From contig JAILPG010000076.1 in the NCBI GenBank assembly GCA_024699595.1, positions 1 to 25,480 on the forward strand: DNA of 25,480 nt, read 5' to 3'. Position 1 is the first letter of the stretch. Each line of letters begins with the position of its first letter. The notes under the pieces are model-generated. The model worked only from the letters and a program-made list of their open reading frames with translations. It had not been told where the DNA came from and made no database searches. This stretch comes from Lachnospiraceae bacterium. GTDB lineage: Bacteria > Bacillota_A > Clostridia > Lachnospirales > Lachnospiraceae. Position numbers and translations under genes: made by a program. Below, piece after piece: positions 16,243-24,473 of the stretch.

Positions 16243-17664
16243 CTATCGTACAACGACATCTACCGGCACATTAAAAATTTTTGCAACCTTTAATATCGTA
16301 TCGGTGTGTCTTCCGGTCGCGGCCGCCATATGATGGGTGGGTCCCGCCTCACTCCATCTGTTGCAGAACTCTCTTGCACCGCAGCTAAAGCGGGTCCTCA
16401 TATTTGTATCGCCAAAGGTAAAGATGGGGCCGGGCTCATTAACACCCTCTGCCGTCACGAACCTGAAATGTCCGTCCTTATCCTGTGTTATCGCAAGATA
16501 AGTCACCGGCCCGGGCTCCGGATAGAACTGCGTTAAATACCCTCCGCCGGTCTTTCCGTGGAATACTGAGACGATCTTCATGGTCGGCTTTTTCGCCCCG
16601 GAAAAATCATAGTCTCCGCTGCCGGAATGACCTATTATACAGATATCCTCGTTAAAATCGATCGAGTACATCTCGGAGAGCTGTCCCATTCCCGATATCA
16701 CCTTAAGGATCCCCATCGCCATGGCTACCTTGATATCGCCCTCGACCGCACAGGCTGTCCCCTGCTTTATCAGCATGGAGAAGGCCGGTATCAGCATGGA
16801 GTCGAGCTTTCCCGCAACACCCTGTGCAAATCCGTCATAGTGGGAGGCCACAAAGCCGAGCTTTTCATCTTTTACCCATTTTTCAAAGGCGGTCACATAT
16901 CTTGCCATGTCCCATACCTTTTCTATGGTGCCGCCGCCCTCTATATCAAAGGTATCAAGGATATCCTCCGCCTTTTTCCGTATCGCTTCTTCATCCGTTA
17001 CATCATCGGCGATCGCCCACATTTTTTCCCAGTCAAACTGCTTGGTGTAGAGCCACATGCGATGGTAGAGATTTGTTTCATCTATATACAGATCCATCAT
17101 GCCGGGGTACGGACGTCCGATCTGTGCAAGGTTCGTATCGCGGAACCGCCTTCTGACCTGAGCTGCCCTGCACCAGTCGGCTATTTCTTTATCAACATCG
17201 GGATCGCCGCCCTCTACGACTCCCGTGATGACGGCATGTCTTTTTCCTGCGCGCTCAAGATCTGCAACCATCTCACCGACAGCTCCGCAGGCATACAGCT
17301 CTCCGAGCCATGTGGCGGTGTCCGTATTCTCGTAATCCGGCGCCTTCTTTTTCTGCAGGTTCACAAGTATCACGGGAACATCCAGATCCCTTACCGCAGG
17401 CAGCATGTTGTATGAGGTCGCATAAGTCAATAACTGCATGATCACCAGGTCCACGTCATGGGCGCGAAAATCATCGCCTGCTGCCATCGCAAGCTCCTTG
17501 GTGGTCACAAGTCCCCCGTCCACGATATCCACCGTATCCGGGATCCTCTTTTTAAAGTCCTCATACTGTGCCTTAAATTCCGGAAGAAGCGTTGGAAACT
17601 GCGGCAGATATGCACCCAGTGCGATCGAGAAGACTCCGACCCTTGCCTTAGTATCTACTAACAT
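16243..17664 (-). CDS. L-arabinose/L-fucose isomerase-family sugar isomerase
   Basis: This 473-residue protein has the length and architecture of the L-arabinose/L-fucose isomerase superfamily, which converts aldoses to ketoses with a divalent metal. Candidate metal and catalytic residues occur in the family order: Glu308 (AVEGD), Glu339 (DFNED), His346 (IIGH) and His444/His445 (GPTHH). A GGGYLTQFYPEPGPVT block also fits. It need not be an authentic AraA: many clostridial paralogues of this type have unassigned substrates, hence no gene symbol. The ATG at 17664 has a strong AGGAGG and is 17 bases after the last permease gene, so it is the final gene of the ABC importer operon and probably acts on a sugar released from the imported substrate. 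Confidence 0.85.
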   Translation of the reverse strand: MLVDTKARVGVFSIALGAYLPQFPTLLPEFKAQYEDFKKRIPDTVDIVDGGLVTTKELAMAAGDDFRAHDVDLVIMQLLTYATSYNMLPAVRDLDVPVILVNLQKKKAPDYENTDTATWLGELYACGAVGEMVADLERAGKRHAVITGVVEGGDPDVDKEIADWCRAAQVRRRFRDTNLAQIGRPYPGMMDLYIDETNLYHRMWLYTKQFDWEKMWAIADDVTDEEAIRKKAEDILDTFDIEGGGTIEKVWDMARYVTAFEKWVKDEKLGFVASHYDGFAQGVAGKLDSMLIPAFSMLIKQGTACAVEGDIKVAMAMGILKVISGMGQLSEMYSIDFNEDICIIGHSGSGDYDFSGAKKPTMKIVSVFHGKTGGGYLTQFYPEPGPVTYLAITQDKDGHFRFVTAEGVNEPGPIFTFGDTNMRTRFSCGAREFCNRWSEAGPTHHMAAATGRHTDTILKVAKIFNVPVDVVVR

Positions 17665-17681
17665 TTACAGATCCTCCTGTT

Positions 17682-18572
17682 TTATCCTTTGACCGCGCCT
17701 CCGGTCACACCTTCCACGTAGTAATTCTGCAGTGCCATGAACAGCACGGTTACAGGGATCGCGATCAGTATCCCGCCTGCGCAGAATCTTGTGAAATATC
17801 CCTGATAATCGTTGGTCCATACCCATCTTGTCATCGCGACAGCAACATTATAGCTCGTGTCATGTCCGAATGCGATGTAGGATGCAAAGATGTAATCGCA
17901 CCATGGGCCCATGAAGGCAACGAGTGCGGAATAGATTATGATCGGTTTGCTCATCGGGAGTATCATCGTAAGGAAGACCCTCGAGCGCGAAGCGCCGTCT
18001 ATTCTTGCGGCCTCGTCAAGAGCCTTGGGGATCGTGTCAAAATATCCCTTTACGACATAGTAGCCCATGCCTGAGCTGGCAACGCCCACAAGGATAAGTC
18101 CGGGTACCGCACCTGCCTGTGTGAGGCCGAACTGTTTTAGCAGGAAGTACAGACAGATCATGGTAAGGAACCCCGGGAACATACCTAGTACCAGCCAGAA
18201 TCTCATGAGAAGCGTCCTTCCCTTGAATCTCATCCTTGAGAGCGCATAGCTTACGCAAAGAACCACTATCGTCTGGAACAGTGATATAAAGAAGGCGATC
18301 ACAAGGGTATTGCCGTACCACCTCAAAAAGTTGGTCTGACCCGAGAACAGGAATCTGTAATTATCAAGCGAAAAATGCTTGGGTACCAGATAATCGACCA
18401 TTCCGCCGTACTCTACCTTGGGATCGTAGGATCTGAAGCTCTGAAGTGCCAGACCTATGAAGGGGAAGAGCCAGATGATACTTATTATGATGAGGGTGAT
18501 ATAGGCTCCTATCGTACCTGTAAGTTTTTTCCTTTTCATGCTGGAAGTGCTCTGCGTACTGTTTTTCATCAT
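17682..18572 (-). CDS. Carbohydrate ABC transporter permease, MalG type
   Basis: This 296-residue inner-membrane protein has six predicted membrane segments and the cytoplasmic EAA loop that docks the ATPase (EAARIDGASRSRVFLTMILP, about residues 187-206). It belongs to the carbohydrate-uptake-1 family. The ATG at 18572 overlaps the stop of the upstream permease by four bases (ATGA) and has GGAGGG six bases upstream; a second ATG follows immediately. It should form the channel as a heterodimer with its upstream neighbour. No ATPase is encoded in the operon, so a shared MsmK/MalK-type ATPase from elsewhere is expected. Confidence 0.93.
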   Translation of the reverse strand: MMKNSTQSTSSMKRKKLTGTIGAYITLIIISIIWLFPFIGLALQSFRSYDPKVEYGGMVDYLVPKHFSLDNYRFLFSGQTNFLRWYGNTLVIAFFISLFQTIVVLCVSYALSRMRFKGRTLLMRFWLVLGMFPGFLTMICLYFLLKQFGLTQAGAVPGLILVGVASSGMGYYVVKGYFDTIPKALDEAARIDGASRSRVFLTMILPMSKPIIIYSALVAFMGPWCDYIFASYIAFGHDTSYNVAVAMTRWVWTNDYQGYFTRFCAGGILIAIPVTVLFMALQNYYVEGVTGGAVKG

Positions 18573-19873
18573 TGGAATCCCTCCTCATCTCTTACTGAAG
18601 GCAGCCTGTTGTATGCGATCATCGTAACAACCGCCGTCACTATGAATACCATGATGCCGATCACGGCAGCCATCTTGTAGTTGGTATCATTTACCGTCAT
18701 CTTATACAGCCAGGTAACGAGCAGATCCGTGGAGCCTGCATTGTTTGACAGGTTTATGGACTGCGGTTTTCCCTGGGTGAGAAGGAAGATCACATTGAAG
18801 TTGTTTAAGTTGTTTATAAACTGTGTTAACAAAAACGGTCCCGTTACAAACAGCATGTACGGAAGGGTTATGTGGAAAAATGCCTGCGCAGATGTTGCAC
18901 CGTCAACTCTTGCGCTTTCATAAAGATCCATGGGGATGTTCATTAAAAGTCCCGTTGCGATCAGCATCATGTAGGGGATACCTATCCAGATATTAACGAC
19001 GATGATCGTGATGCGGGCAAGCATCGGATCTACCCAGAACGGGATCGGAGCATTTATCCATCCCCATTTCATCAGATAACCGTTAATGAGGCCGTCGTTT
19101 GCAAACATCTTCATGACATATAGGAGCGATACGAACTGGGGAACGGCGATCGTAAGCACAAGGATCGTCCTCCACAGCTTTTTAAAACGGACTTCTCTTT
19201 TGTTGATGAGCATTGCAACAGCAAGTCCCAGGAAATAATCTATGAAGGTTGCAAAAAAGGCCCAGACAAGCGTCCACCCGAGAACCTTGAAAAAGGTCGG
19301 AGCCATTCCCTGCGAACCAAACGACAGCAGGTTTTTGAAGTTATCAAATCCTACCCAGGTAAAGAGGTTTGTAGGCGCCTGGTGCTTGGCGTCGTAGTTG
19401 GTAAAAGCGACGCAGATCATAAAAATGATCGGTAAGACCGTAAACACAAATATACCTGTTACCGGCAACGCGAGCAGGGTCTTGTCAAAATTCTCATCAA
19501 GCAGAGATCTTAATACCATCCTGTTTGTCGGAAGCGGCTTTCCTGCCTTTATGAGCTCCTCCTGTTTGAGATTGTCCTTTATGTTTAAGTACCATAACAG
19601 TAAAAATACCGCGATCACGATAAGCGTCAGGATACCGAACAGCAGGATAAGGAAGGAGTTGTCCCCGTATATCGTCTTTCTGCCTTCCTTGTGGGTCTCA
19701 ACGGTTCCGAGGGTTGTAAACTTCGAAATATATGAAACGCCGAAGCATGCCATATATACGATGAACATGATCTCGGATAATAAAAATGCAATGCCCTTGA
19801 CCCATTGTCCTCTGAGTATCTGACCAAATCCCATGATCAGAAATGAGATCTTTGTTTTAGCATCACCCTTCAT
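18569..19873 (-). CDS. Carbohydrate ABC transporter permease, MalF type
   Basis: This 434-residue permease has two membrane segments in an N-terminal extension (about residues 10-95), followed by the conserved six-helix core and an EAA loop (YESARVDGATSAQAFFHITL, about residues 318-337). It pairs with the MalG-type subunit encoded next to it, with a four-base overlap indicating coupled, equimolar translation. The ATG at 19873 has GGAGAGG about 11 bases upstream. It lies 66 bp after the binding-protein gene, with an intrinsic terminator in the gap, so permease expression depends on readthrough. Confidence 0.93.
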   Translation of the reverse strand: MKGDAKTKISFLIMGFGQILRGQWVKGIAFLLSEIMFIVYMACFGVSYISKFTTLGTVETHKEGRKTIYGDNSFLILLFGILTLIVIAVFLLLWYLNIKDNLKQEELIKAGKPLPTNRMVLRSLLDENFDKTLLALPVTGIFVFTVLPIIFMICVAFTNYDAKHQAPTNLFTWVGFDNFKNLLSFGSQGMAPTFFKVLGWTLVWAFFATFIDYFLGLAVAMLINKREVRFKKLWRTILVLTIAVPQFVSLLYVMKMFANDGLINGYLMKWGWINAPIPFWVDPMLARITIIVVNIWIGIPYMMLIATGLLMNIPMDLYESARVDGATSAQAFFHITLPYMLFVTGPFLLTQFINNLNNFNVIFLLTQGKPQSINLSNNAGSTDLLVTWLYKMTVNDTNYKMAAVIGIMVFIVTAVVTMIAYNRLPSVRDEEGFQ

Positions 19874-19891
19874 AATTCATGTAACCTCTCC

Positions 19892-19927
19892 AAAAAAAGC
19901 CCGGCAAGAAGCAATATCCTGCCGGGC
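19892..19927 (-). terminator. Intrinsic terminator between the binding-protein and permease genes
   Basis: On the minus strand GCCCGGCA (19927-19920) pairs with TGCCGGGC (19906-19899) and is followed by seven T (19898-19892). It lies 12 bp after the binding-protein stop codon. Partial readthrough would give more binding protein than permease. Confidence 0.88.
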
Positions 19928-19939
19928 CCGTAGTCTTAT

Positions 19940-21274
19940 TTACTGAACGTATGATTCACAAGTCTTCTGGAATGTCTCAAGTGCAGCCATCAGGTCATCA
20001 TCGCTTGAGCTTGATGATAACTCTCCGTTACGTACGCTGTCACCGAGTGAAGTTGCAAGTGACCAGTAATCTCCGGGATACTGTCCCTGAGGGATCGAAT
20101 ACTTAAGCTGCTCAGCCAGTGCTGAAAGAGCAACGTCAGACTTAACATCCGAAGAAGCCTGTGCCTCAAGATTTGAAGGACCCCAGCCAACCTCTTTGTA
20201 TCTGTCAAGCTGTACCTCTCCGCCTGCAAGATAATATGCTAAAGCGTCGCAAGCAGCAAGCTTGTCTTCATCAGTCTGAGGCTTTACGCCAAGAAGTTTG
20301 AATCCGCCGAAGCCGCTCATCTGATGCTCATGTCCGTTGCCGTCCTTAAATGTGGGCAGCTTAGCGCATGCATAATTGTCGCCGAATACTTCCTGTGCTC
20401 CTGAGCTGTCCCAGGTACCGTCAACTATAGCTGCAACGTTTGTTGCCTCGCCGATAGCCGAGCCGTTCTGGAAAGCCTTGGATTCTTTTAATGCGATTAT
20501 AGCCTTAAGAGCAGCAACACCCTCATCTGATGCATAGGTTACGTTAGCCTTGGTGAAGTTTCCGCTATCGTCTGTATCATAGGTAAGCTCGCAGCCTGCG
20601 CCGAAGAAGAATGCAGTCTGATACCAGCCGGAGTTGATCTCCATGTAGAAGTTCTTTCCTGCAGCTTCGCAGTCAGCAATGATACCTTCAAGAGTAGAAG
20701 GATCTGAAATGACGCTCTTGTCATAATACAGGAAATATCCGTTATCGGATGTGAGAGGATATGCATAGAGCTCGCTTCCTACGGTAGCAGCCTTGATGGA
20801 ACCCTCGTCGTTCTCGCTCTTAACGGCATCTAAAACATCGGGATTAACCGTCTCAAGAGCACCTGCTGCAACGAGACGTGCGATCTGATCCTGTGCAAAA
20901 GCAAAGATATCGGCACCAGCCTCAACGTCAGTGATCATGTTTCCTGCAGCATCGCCTTCGCCGACTGCCTCAACGTTGAACTTATATCCCGCATAATCAG
21001 GATTTGCGGCAAGGAACTTCTCGATCTCTTTTGCCGTGAAATCAACAACTGCATCGGCAACCCATACTTTGATCTCGCCTGCGGAGCCGTCGCCTACGGT
21101 TGCGCTGGGCTTATCCTCTTCCTCAGTTGTCTCCGTGGCAGTTGTGTCCTCAGTAACAACTTCTTCCTTGGTATCGTCTGCTTTGTCCTCGGCAGGAGCT
21201 TTTCCGCCGCAGCCAACAAGCAGTGCGCTTACCATGGCAGAAGCCAGTAACAGTGATAATAGCTTCTTTTTCAT
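19940..21274 (-). CDS. Sugar ABC transporter substrate-binding lipoprotein
   Basis: This 444-residue family-1 extracellular solute-binding protein has a lipoprotein signal: MKKKLLS, a hydrophobic stretch and a lipobox ending LVGC with Cys22. A Thr/Glu/Asp-rich linker to about residue 60 precedes the two-lobed binding domain, which starts around IKVWV and includes the FAFAQDQ-type segment typical of maltose/oligosaccharide binders. It captures an oligosaccharide outside the membrane and delivers it to the two permeases. The ATG at 21274 has a perfect AAAGGAGGT and a sigma-A promoter nearby. The substrate cannot be read from sequence; the isomerase at the end of the operon hints at a pentose- or deoxyhexose-containing oligosaccharide. 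Confidence 0.93.
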   Translation of the reverse strand: MKKKLLSLLLASAMVSALLVGCGGKAPAEDKADDTKEEVVTEDTTATETTEEEDKPSATVGDGSAGEIKVWVADAVVDFTAKEIEKFLAANPDYAGYKFNVEAVGEGDAAGNMITDVEAGADIFAFAQDQIARLVAAGALETVNPDVLDAVKSENDEGSIKAATVGSELYAYPLTSDNGYFLYYDKSVISDPSTLEGIIADCEAAGKNFYMEINSGWYQTAFFFGAGCELTYDTDDSGNFTKANVTYASDEGVAALKAIIALKESKAFQNGSAIGEATNVAAIVDGTWDSSGAQEVFGDNYACAKLPTFKDGNGHEHQMSGFGGFKLLGVKPQTDEDKLAACDALAYYLAGGEVQLDRYKEVGWGPSNLEAQASSDVKSDVALSALAEQLKYSIPQGQYPGDYWSLATSLGDSVRNGELSSSSSDDDLMAALETFQKTCESYVQ

Positions 21275-21306
21275 AAAGAAATACCTCCTTTAAAAATCTA
21301 TCAATA

Positions 21307-21335
21307 ATAGTACCACTAATCGGGTGTATTTTCAA
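21307..21335 (-). promoter_or_regulatory. Sigma-A promoter of the sugar ABC operon
   Basis: On the minus strand: TTGAAA (21335-21330), a 17-bp spacer and TACTAT (21312-21307), with TG at the extended -10 position. It lies 32 bp upstream of the binding-protein ATG. Confidence 0.7.
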
Positions 21336-21385
21336 TTATGGCCCCTTTCGTTTTGTCACATTTAGGGCGTTTTGTAATTTTTCTC

Positions 21386-21414
21386 TTGTATTTGCAATCA
21401 AACAGGTGTAATAT
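21386..21414 (+). promoter_or_regulatory. Candidate promoter of the flagellin-like gene
   Basis: TTGTAT (21386-21391), a 17-bp spacer and TAATAT (21409-21414). It resembles a sigma-A site; no clear sigma-28 (TAAA-N15-GCCGATAT) site was found, which is unusual for a flagellin. Confidence 0.5.
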
Positions 21415-21431
21415 AGATATGTATAAAAAGA

Positions 21432-21448
21432 TTGATAAACCATATCAA
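21432..21448. promoter_or_regulatory. Palindrome TTGATA-N5-TATCAA in the flagellin-like leader
   Basis: A perfect 6-bp inverted repeat with a 5-bp centre lies between the promoter and the ribosome site, in a position typical of a repressor operator. It is too short and AT-rich to be a terminator. Confidence 0.4.
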
Positions 21449-21489
21449 AACGGATTTTGGTTATTTTTCATTATTAAAGGAGGGATCTT

Positions 21490-22266
21490 ATGAGCTCAAT
21501 AAGTGCAGTAGGCGGATACTCACAGGCATCCGGCTATTATCAGGCTTTATCAAGCGGCAGTAAGATCAATTCTGCCAAGGATGGCGCCAGCGAACTTGCA
21601 ATAGCCGAGAAACAGAACCAGCAGGTAAACGGCTATAATGCAGGCTCCGACAATCTGAGTGCAGGAAAGAGTCTTGCCAACATTTCTGACGGTGCTTTAG
21701 GCAGCGTGAATGATTATCTTCAGAGGATGAGGGAGCTTGCGGTAAAGGCTTCAAACGGCCTTCTCTCAGGCGATGACAAAAAGGCGATACAGAGCGAGAT
21801 CAACCAGCTAAAGCAGGGAATAAGCGATGTTACTTCCTCTGCCAACTACAACGGGATCAAGCTTCTTGACGGAAGTGCTAAGGACTTAAAGCTCGTTACC
21901 GACGGAAACGGCACCGAGCAGTCCGTATCAGGCGTAAACGCTACACTTGATGCTCTCGGGATCGCAGATTTTGATGTTACGAAAAAGTTTGACATAAAGG
22001 ATATCGATAAGGCTATCGATTCCGTCAATTCACAGCGTTCCGGAGTCGGCGCATCGACAAACGGGATCGACTACTCGCTGTATTATAATTCTTCCGCTTC
22101 ACTGAATCTTTCGGCAGCTAACTCAAGGACGAAGGATACCGAATACGAAGAGTATGTTTCAAACCTTCAGAAGCAGAACACTCTTGATACCTACAAGCTG
22201 ATGATGCAGAAGAAACAGATGGATAATGAAGTCGCAAGCGGCCAGCGGCTGTTTATGTCAATATGA
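21490..22266 (+). CDS. Short atypical flagellin or flagellin-like protein
   Basis: This 258-residue protein shows clear flagellin N-domain blocks: ALSSGSKINSAKDGASELAIAEK (residues 19-41), then SDGALGSVNDYLQRMRELAVKASNG (66-90), SEINQLK and YNGIKLLDGS. Compared with Hag-type flagellins it begins about ten residues late, lacks the MRINxN start, and has almost no variable D2/D3 region. The C-terminal half keeps LNLSAANSRTKDTEYEEYV, matching the usual AxSRIxDxDxA block, but the end (EVASGQRLFMSI) departs from the normal ANQQPQxVLxLL. A minor filament subunit, a cap/junction-like role or a secreted relative are all possible. The ribosome site AAAGGAGG is strong. No flagellar neighbours are visible. 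Confidence 0.85.
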   Translation: MSSISAVGGYSQASGYYQALSSGSKINSAKDGASELAIAEKQNQQVNGYNAGSDNLSAGKSLANISDGALGSVNDYLQRMRELAVKASNGLLSGDDKKAIQSEINQLKQGISDVTSSANYNGIKLLDGSAKDLKLVTDGNGTEQSVSGVNATLDALGIADFDVTKKFDIKDIDKAIDSVNSQRSGVGASTNGIDYSLYYNSSASLNLSAANSRTKDTEYEEYVSNLQKQNTLDTYKLMMQKKQMDNEVASGQRLFMSI

Positions 22267-22329
22267 ATACCTTTTAAGGAAAGACTGACCTAACCCTCAT
22301 ATTGGTTTTTCCAAATGTTTCTGATCCGG

Positions 22330-22363
22330 AAAGGGACTGACCAATAAACGGTCAGTTCCTTTT
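22330..22363 (+). terminator. Intrinsic terminator after the flagellin-like gene
   Basis: AAAGGGACTGACC (22330-22342) pairs with GGTCAGTTCCTTT (22350-22362) around a seven-base loop, with one G-T pair; the right arm ends in TTTT. It isolates the flagellin-like gene from the next promoter. Confidence 0.8.
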
Positions 22364-22375
22364 GCTATCTCCCGA

Positions 22376-22404
22376 TTGCCTAACCCACCCAAAACCGATA
22401 TAAT
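22376..22404 (+). promoter_or_regulatory. Sigma-A promoter of the PfkB-like gene
   Basis: TTGCCT (22376-22381), a 17-bp spacer and a perfect TATAAT (22399-22404), giving a leader of about 70 bases before ATG 22483. Confidence 0.75.
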
Positions 22405-22482
22405 TATGCCATAGGGACCAAGGTAAAGCGGCTTTATGCATGCATTTACCCCAACACGACAGAAAAATGAAAGGAGCAGCCC

Positions 22483-23427
22483 ATGAGTAATTTTGTTGTA
22501 GCCGGTGTTATCCAGATAGAAACTATCGTCAAGGTGGATAAGATCCCCATTGAGTACTCTCCCGTCACCACCATGACCAACAGCATTTTTACCTCCGCAG
22601 GCGGCGATTCCTACAACGAAGCGCTGGCTCTGTGCTGGCTTGGTGACAATGTCAGGCTTCTCTCCGTGGTCGGCCGGAATATGGACATGAACCTGCTGAA
22701 TCCTCATGACAGGGCTGTCACGATAAATACCGAAAACATACTTCCGATAATGGAAGCCACCCCGACCCAGGTGCTCCTCTACGATAAGGCAAGAAAGGAG
22801 CAGATCTTTGAGGATTTCAAGGATCTTCGAAACGTCGAATACGACATGGCCATGGTACCTCCGATGATAGCCTCTTCGGACATGGTGATCCTCTCAAATG
22901 CCAATTACTGCCGGAGCTTTTTAAACTGCGCAAAGCATTATGGCAAAAAGGTCGCTGTCAACATCCACAGCTATGACTATGATAAGGAAAAATACAACGC
23001 CGATTACATGGAGTATGCATCGATCCTGTATTTCAGCGATGATACGATAAACGGGGATCCCTTTGATTTTGTAAAAACGATAGCGGAAAAATACGATCCC
23101 GAGATAATCATCCTCGGACAGGGCTCAAAAGGTCTGATCCTGTATGACAAGAACAAGAACATAAACGTCCATTATGATACGGTCACAACCAACGAGGTGG
23201 TAAATACTGCAGGTGCAGGAAACGCACTCTTTGCCTGCTTCCTTCACTTCTATCAGGAGACCGGCGATTCGGTCCTTTCCATTAAAAATGCGATGCTCTT
23301 TGCATCCTACAAGATAGGCTACATGGGAACCTCCAACGGGTTCATGACTGTCGACCAGTTAATTCAATGGAGGGATCTTATATGGAATAATACGACTCTG
23401 AACGGTCTGCCCAGGGATACAGAATAA
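22483..23427 (+). CDS. PfkB/ribokinase-fold protein with altered catalytic site
   Basis: This 314-residue protein has the PfkB fold. Signature 1 is present (SAGGDSYNEALALCWLG, residues 38-54), followed by VRLLSVVGR. Signature 2 reads NTAGAGNALFACF (241-253), where the family normally has DTxGAGDxF. Both aspartates are Asn here, including N247 in place of the catalytic base that deprotonates the sugar hydroxyl. The codon at 23221-23223 is AAC, with the surrounding frame intact. The protein may therefore be a sugar- or nucleotide-binding relative without kinase activity, or a kinase with an alternative base. AAAGGAG precedes the ATG. The alpha/beta hydrolase gene follows after 93 bp on the same strand; no strong terminator separates them. 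Confidence 0.85.
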   Translation: MSNFVVAGVIQIETIVKVDKIPIEYSPVTTMTNSIFTSAGGDSYNEALALCWLGDNVRLLSVVGRNMDMNLLNPHDRAVTINTENILPIMEATPTQVLLYDKARKEQIFEDFKDLRNVEYDMAMVPPMIASSDMVILSNANYCRSFLNCAKHYGKKVAVNIHSYDYDKEKYNADYMEYASILYFSDDTINGDPFDFVKTIAEKYDPEIIILGQGSKGLILYDKNKNINVHYDTVTTNEVVNTAGAGNALFACFLHFYQETGDSVLSIKNAMLFASYKIGYMGTSNGFMTVDQLIQWRDLIWNNTTLNGLPRDTE

Positions 23428-23520
23428 TGTGAAAAATGAATTGCCGGACACATATACCCCGAAGGCCGGTCCGGTTAAAAATGATCACCTTAAAAAAATG
23501 CAAACACGAAAGGGAATGAT

Positions 23521-24471
23521 ATGGGAAAAAAACTGAAATTTCTTGCTTCATCGGTTACAGCATTAACAGCGGTATCAGCTGCCGCATCCGAAGCATTTTT
23601 ATACATTCTGTCAAACAGAAAAGGAAACGTTGATTTTCTCTTTAAGGACGAAGAAGCACGCAAAGACGATCTTGACAAGGCTATCGACAGAGTCAGGGGT
23701 GAGGATTATGAATGGCTCCTAAGCCAGGATCTGGCCCATTACTATATAACGAGCCGCGACGGCCTGAAGCTTCACGCATCCTACCTGCCCGCAGAAGAGG
23801 AGTCTGACTGCTTTGCCTTCTGCATACACGGCTACAGATGCAGCGGCAACAAGGAATTCGACTCGATCAGCAGATTCTATCACGATCTGGGGATCAATGT
23901 ATTCATGATAGACCACCGCGCCCACGGCGAATCGGAAGGCGAATACATAACCTACGGCGTCAAGGAAGCCGAAGACTGCATGGACTGGCTTAAGTTCTTA
24001 AGAAAAGAATTCGGTGAAAACATCGAGATCATTCTGCACGGCGTATCCATGGGGGCCGCCACCGTAATGATCATGACAGGAAAAATGCTCCCGAACAACG
24101 TTGTATTTGCCATAGAGGACTGCGGATATTCAACCCTTAAGGGGCAGCTTATACATAATTTTACCCAGAATCATACTCCCGCAGAGATCTCCTATCAGCT
24201 CTACAGACTGTCGGCAAAGTTACATGCGCACTTCGATCCCGAGGACTGCAGACCCATCGAGGGCGTGGAACAGAGCAATATCCCCATCCTGTTTGCTCAC
24301 GGCGAAGAGGATGAATTTGTTCCCTTTGACATGGTATATGCCAATTATGACGCCTGCCCGAGCCCGGTAAAGAAGCTCATTACGATTCCGCATGCAAAGC
24401 ACGCCCAGGCCTTCCAGGCTGACAATCAGGTGAAAAATGAGATCCGCAGGATGATCGATCAGTATCTGTAA
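23521..24471 (+). CDS. Membrane-anchored alpha/beta hydrolase
   Basis: This 316-residue serine hydrolase of the alpha/beta-hydrolase fold has a nucleophile elbow GVSMG with Ser176, an oxyanion-type HG at 103-104, a probable acid Asp264 (GEEDEFVP) and a catalytic His294, or less likely His291, in PHAKHAQAF. Residues about 5-30 form an N-terminal hydrophobic segment without a clear cleavage site, suggesting a signal anchor. Close relatives are annotated broadly as esterases or acyl-peptide hydrolase-like lysophospholipase-type enzymes; the substrate cannot be given. The ribosome site is AAAGGGA. The gene ends two bases from the convergent CarD-family stop. Confidence 0.88.
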   Translation: MGKKLKFLASSVTALTAVSAAASEAFLYILSNRKGNVDFLFKDEEARKDDLDKAIDRVRGEDYEWLLSQDLAHYYITSRDGLKLHASYLPAEEESDCFAFCIHGYRCSGNKEFDSISRFYHDLGINVFMIDHRAHGESEGEYITYGVKEAEDCMDWLKFLRKEFGENIEIILHGVSMGAATVMIMTGKMLPNNVVFAIEDCGYSTLKGQLIHNFTQNHTPAEISYQLYRLSAKLHAHFDPEDCRPIEGVEQSNIPILFAHGEEDEFVPFDMVYANYDACPSPVKKLITIPHAKHAQAFQADNQVKNEIRRMIDQYL

Positions 24472-24473
24472 TC

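Noticed and set aside
22376..22404. Sigma-28 promoter for the PfkB-like gene (CCGATAT within the spacer/-10)
   Set aside because: The required TAAA at 15 bp upstream is missing, while the sigma-A match with a 17-bp spacer is much better.
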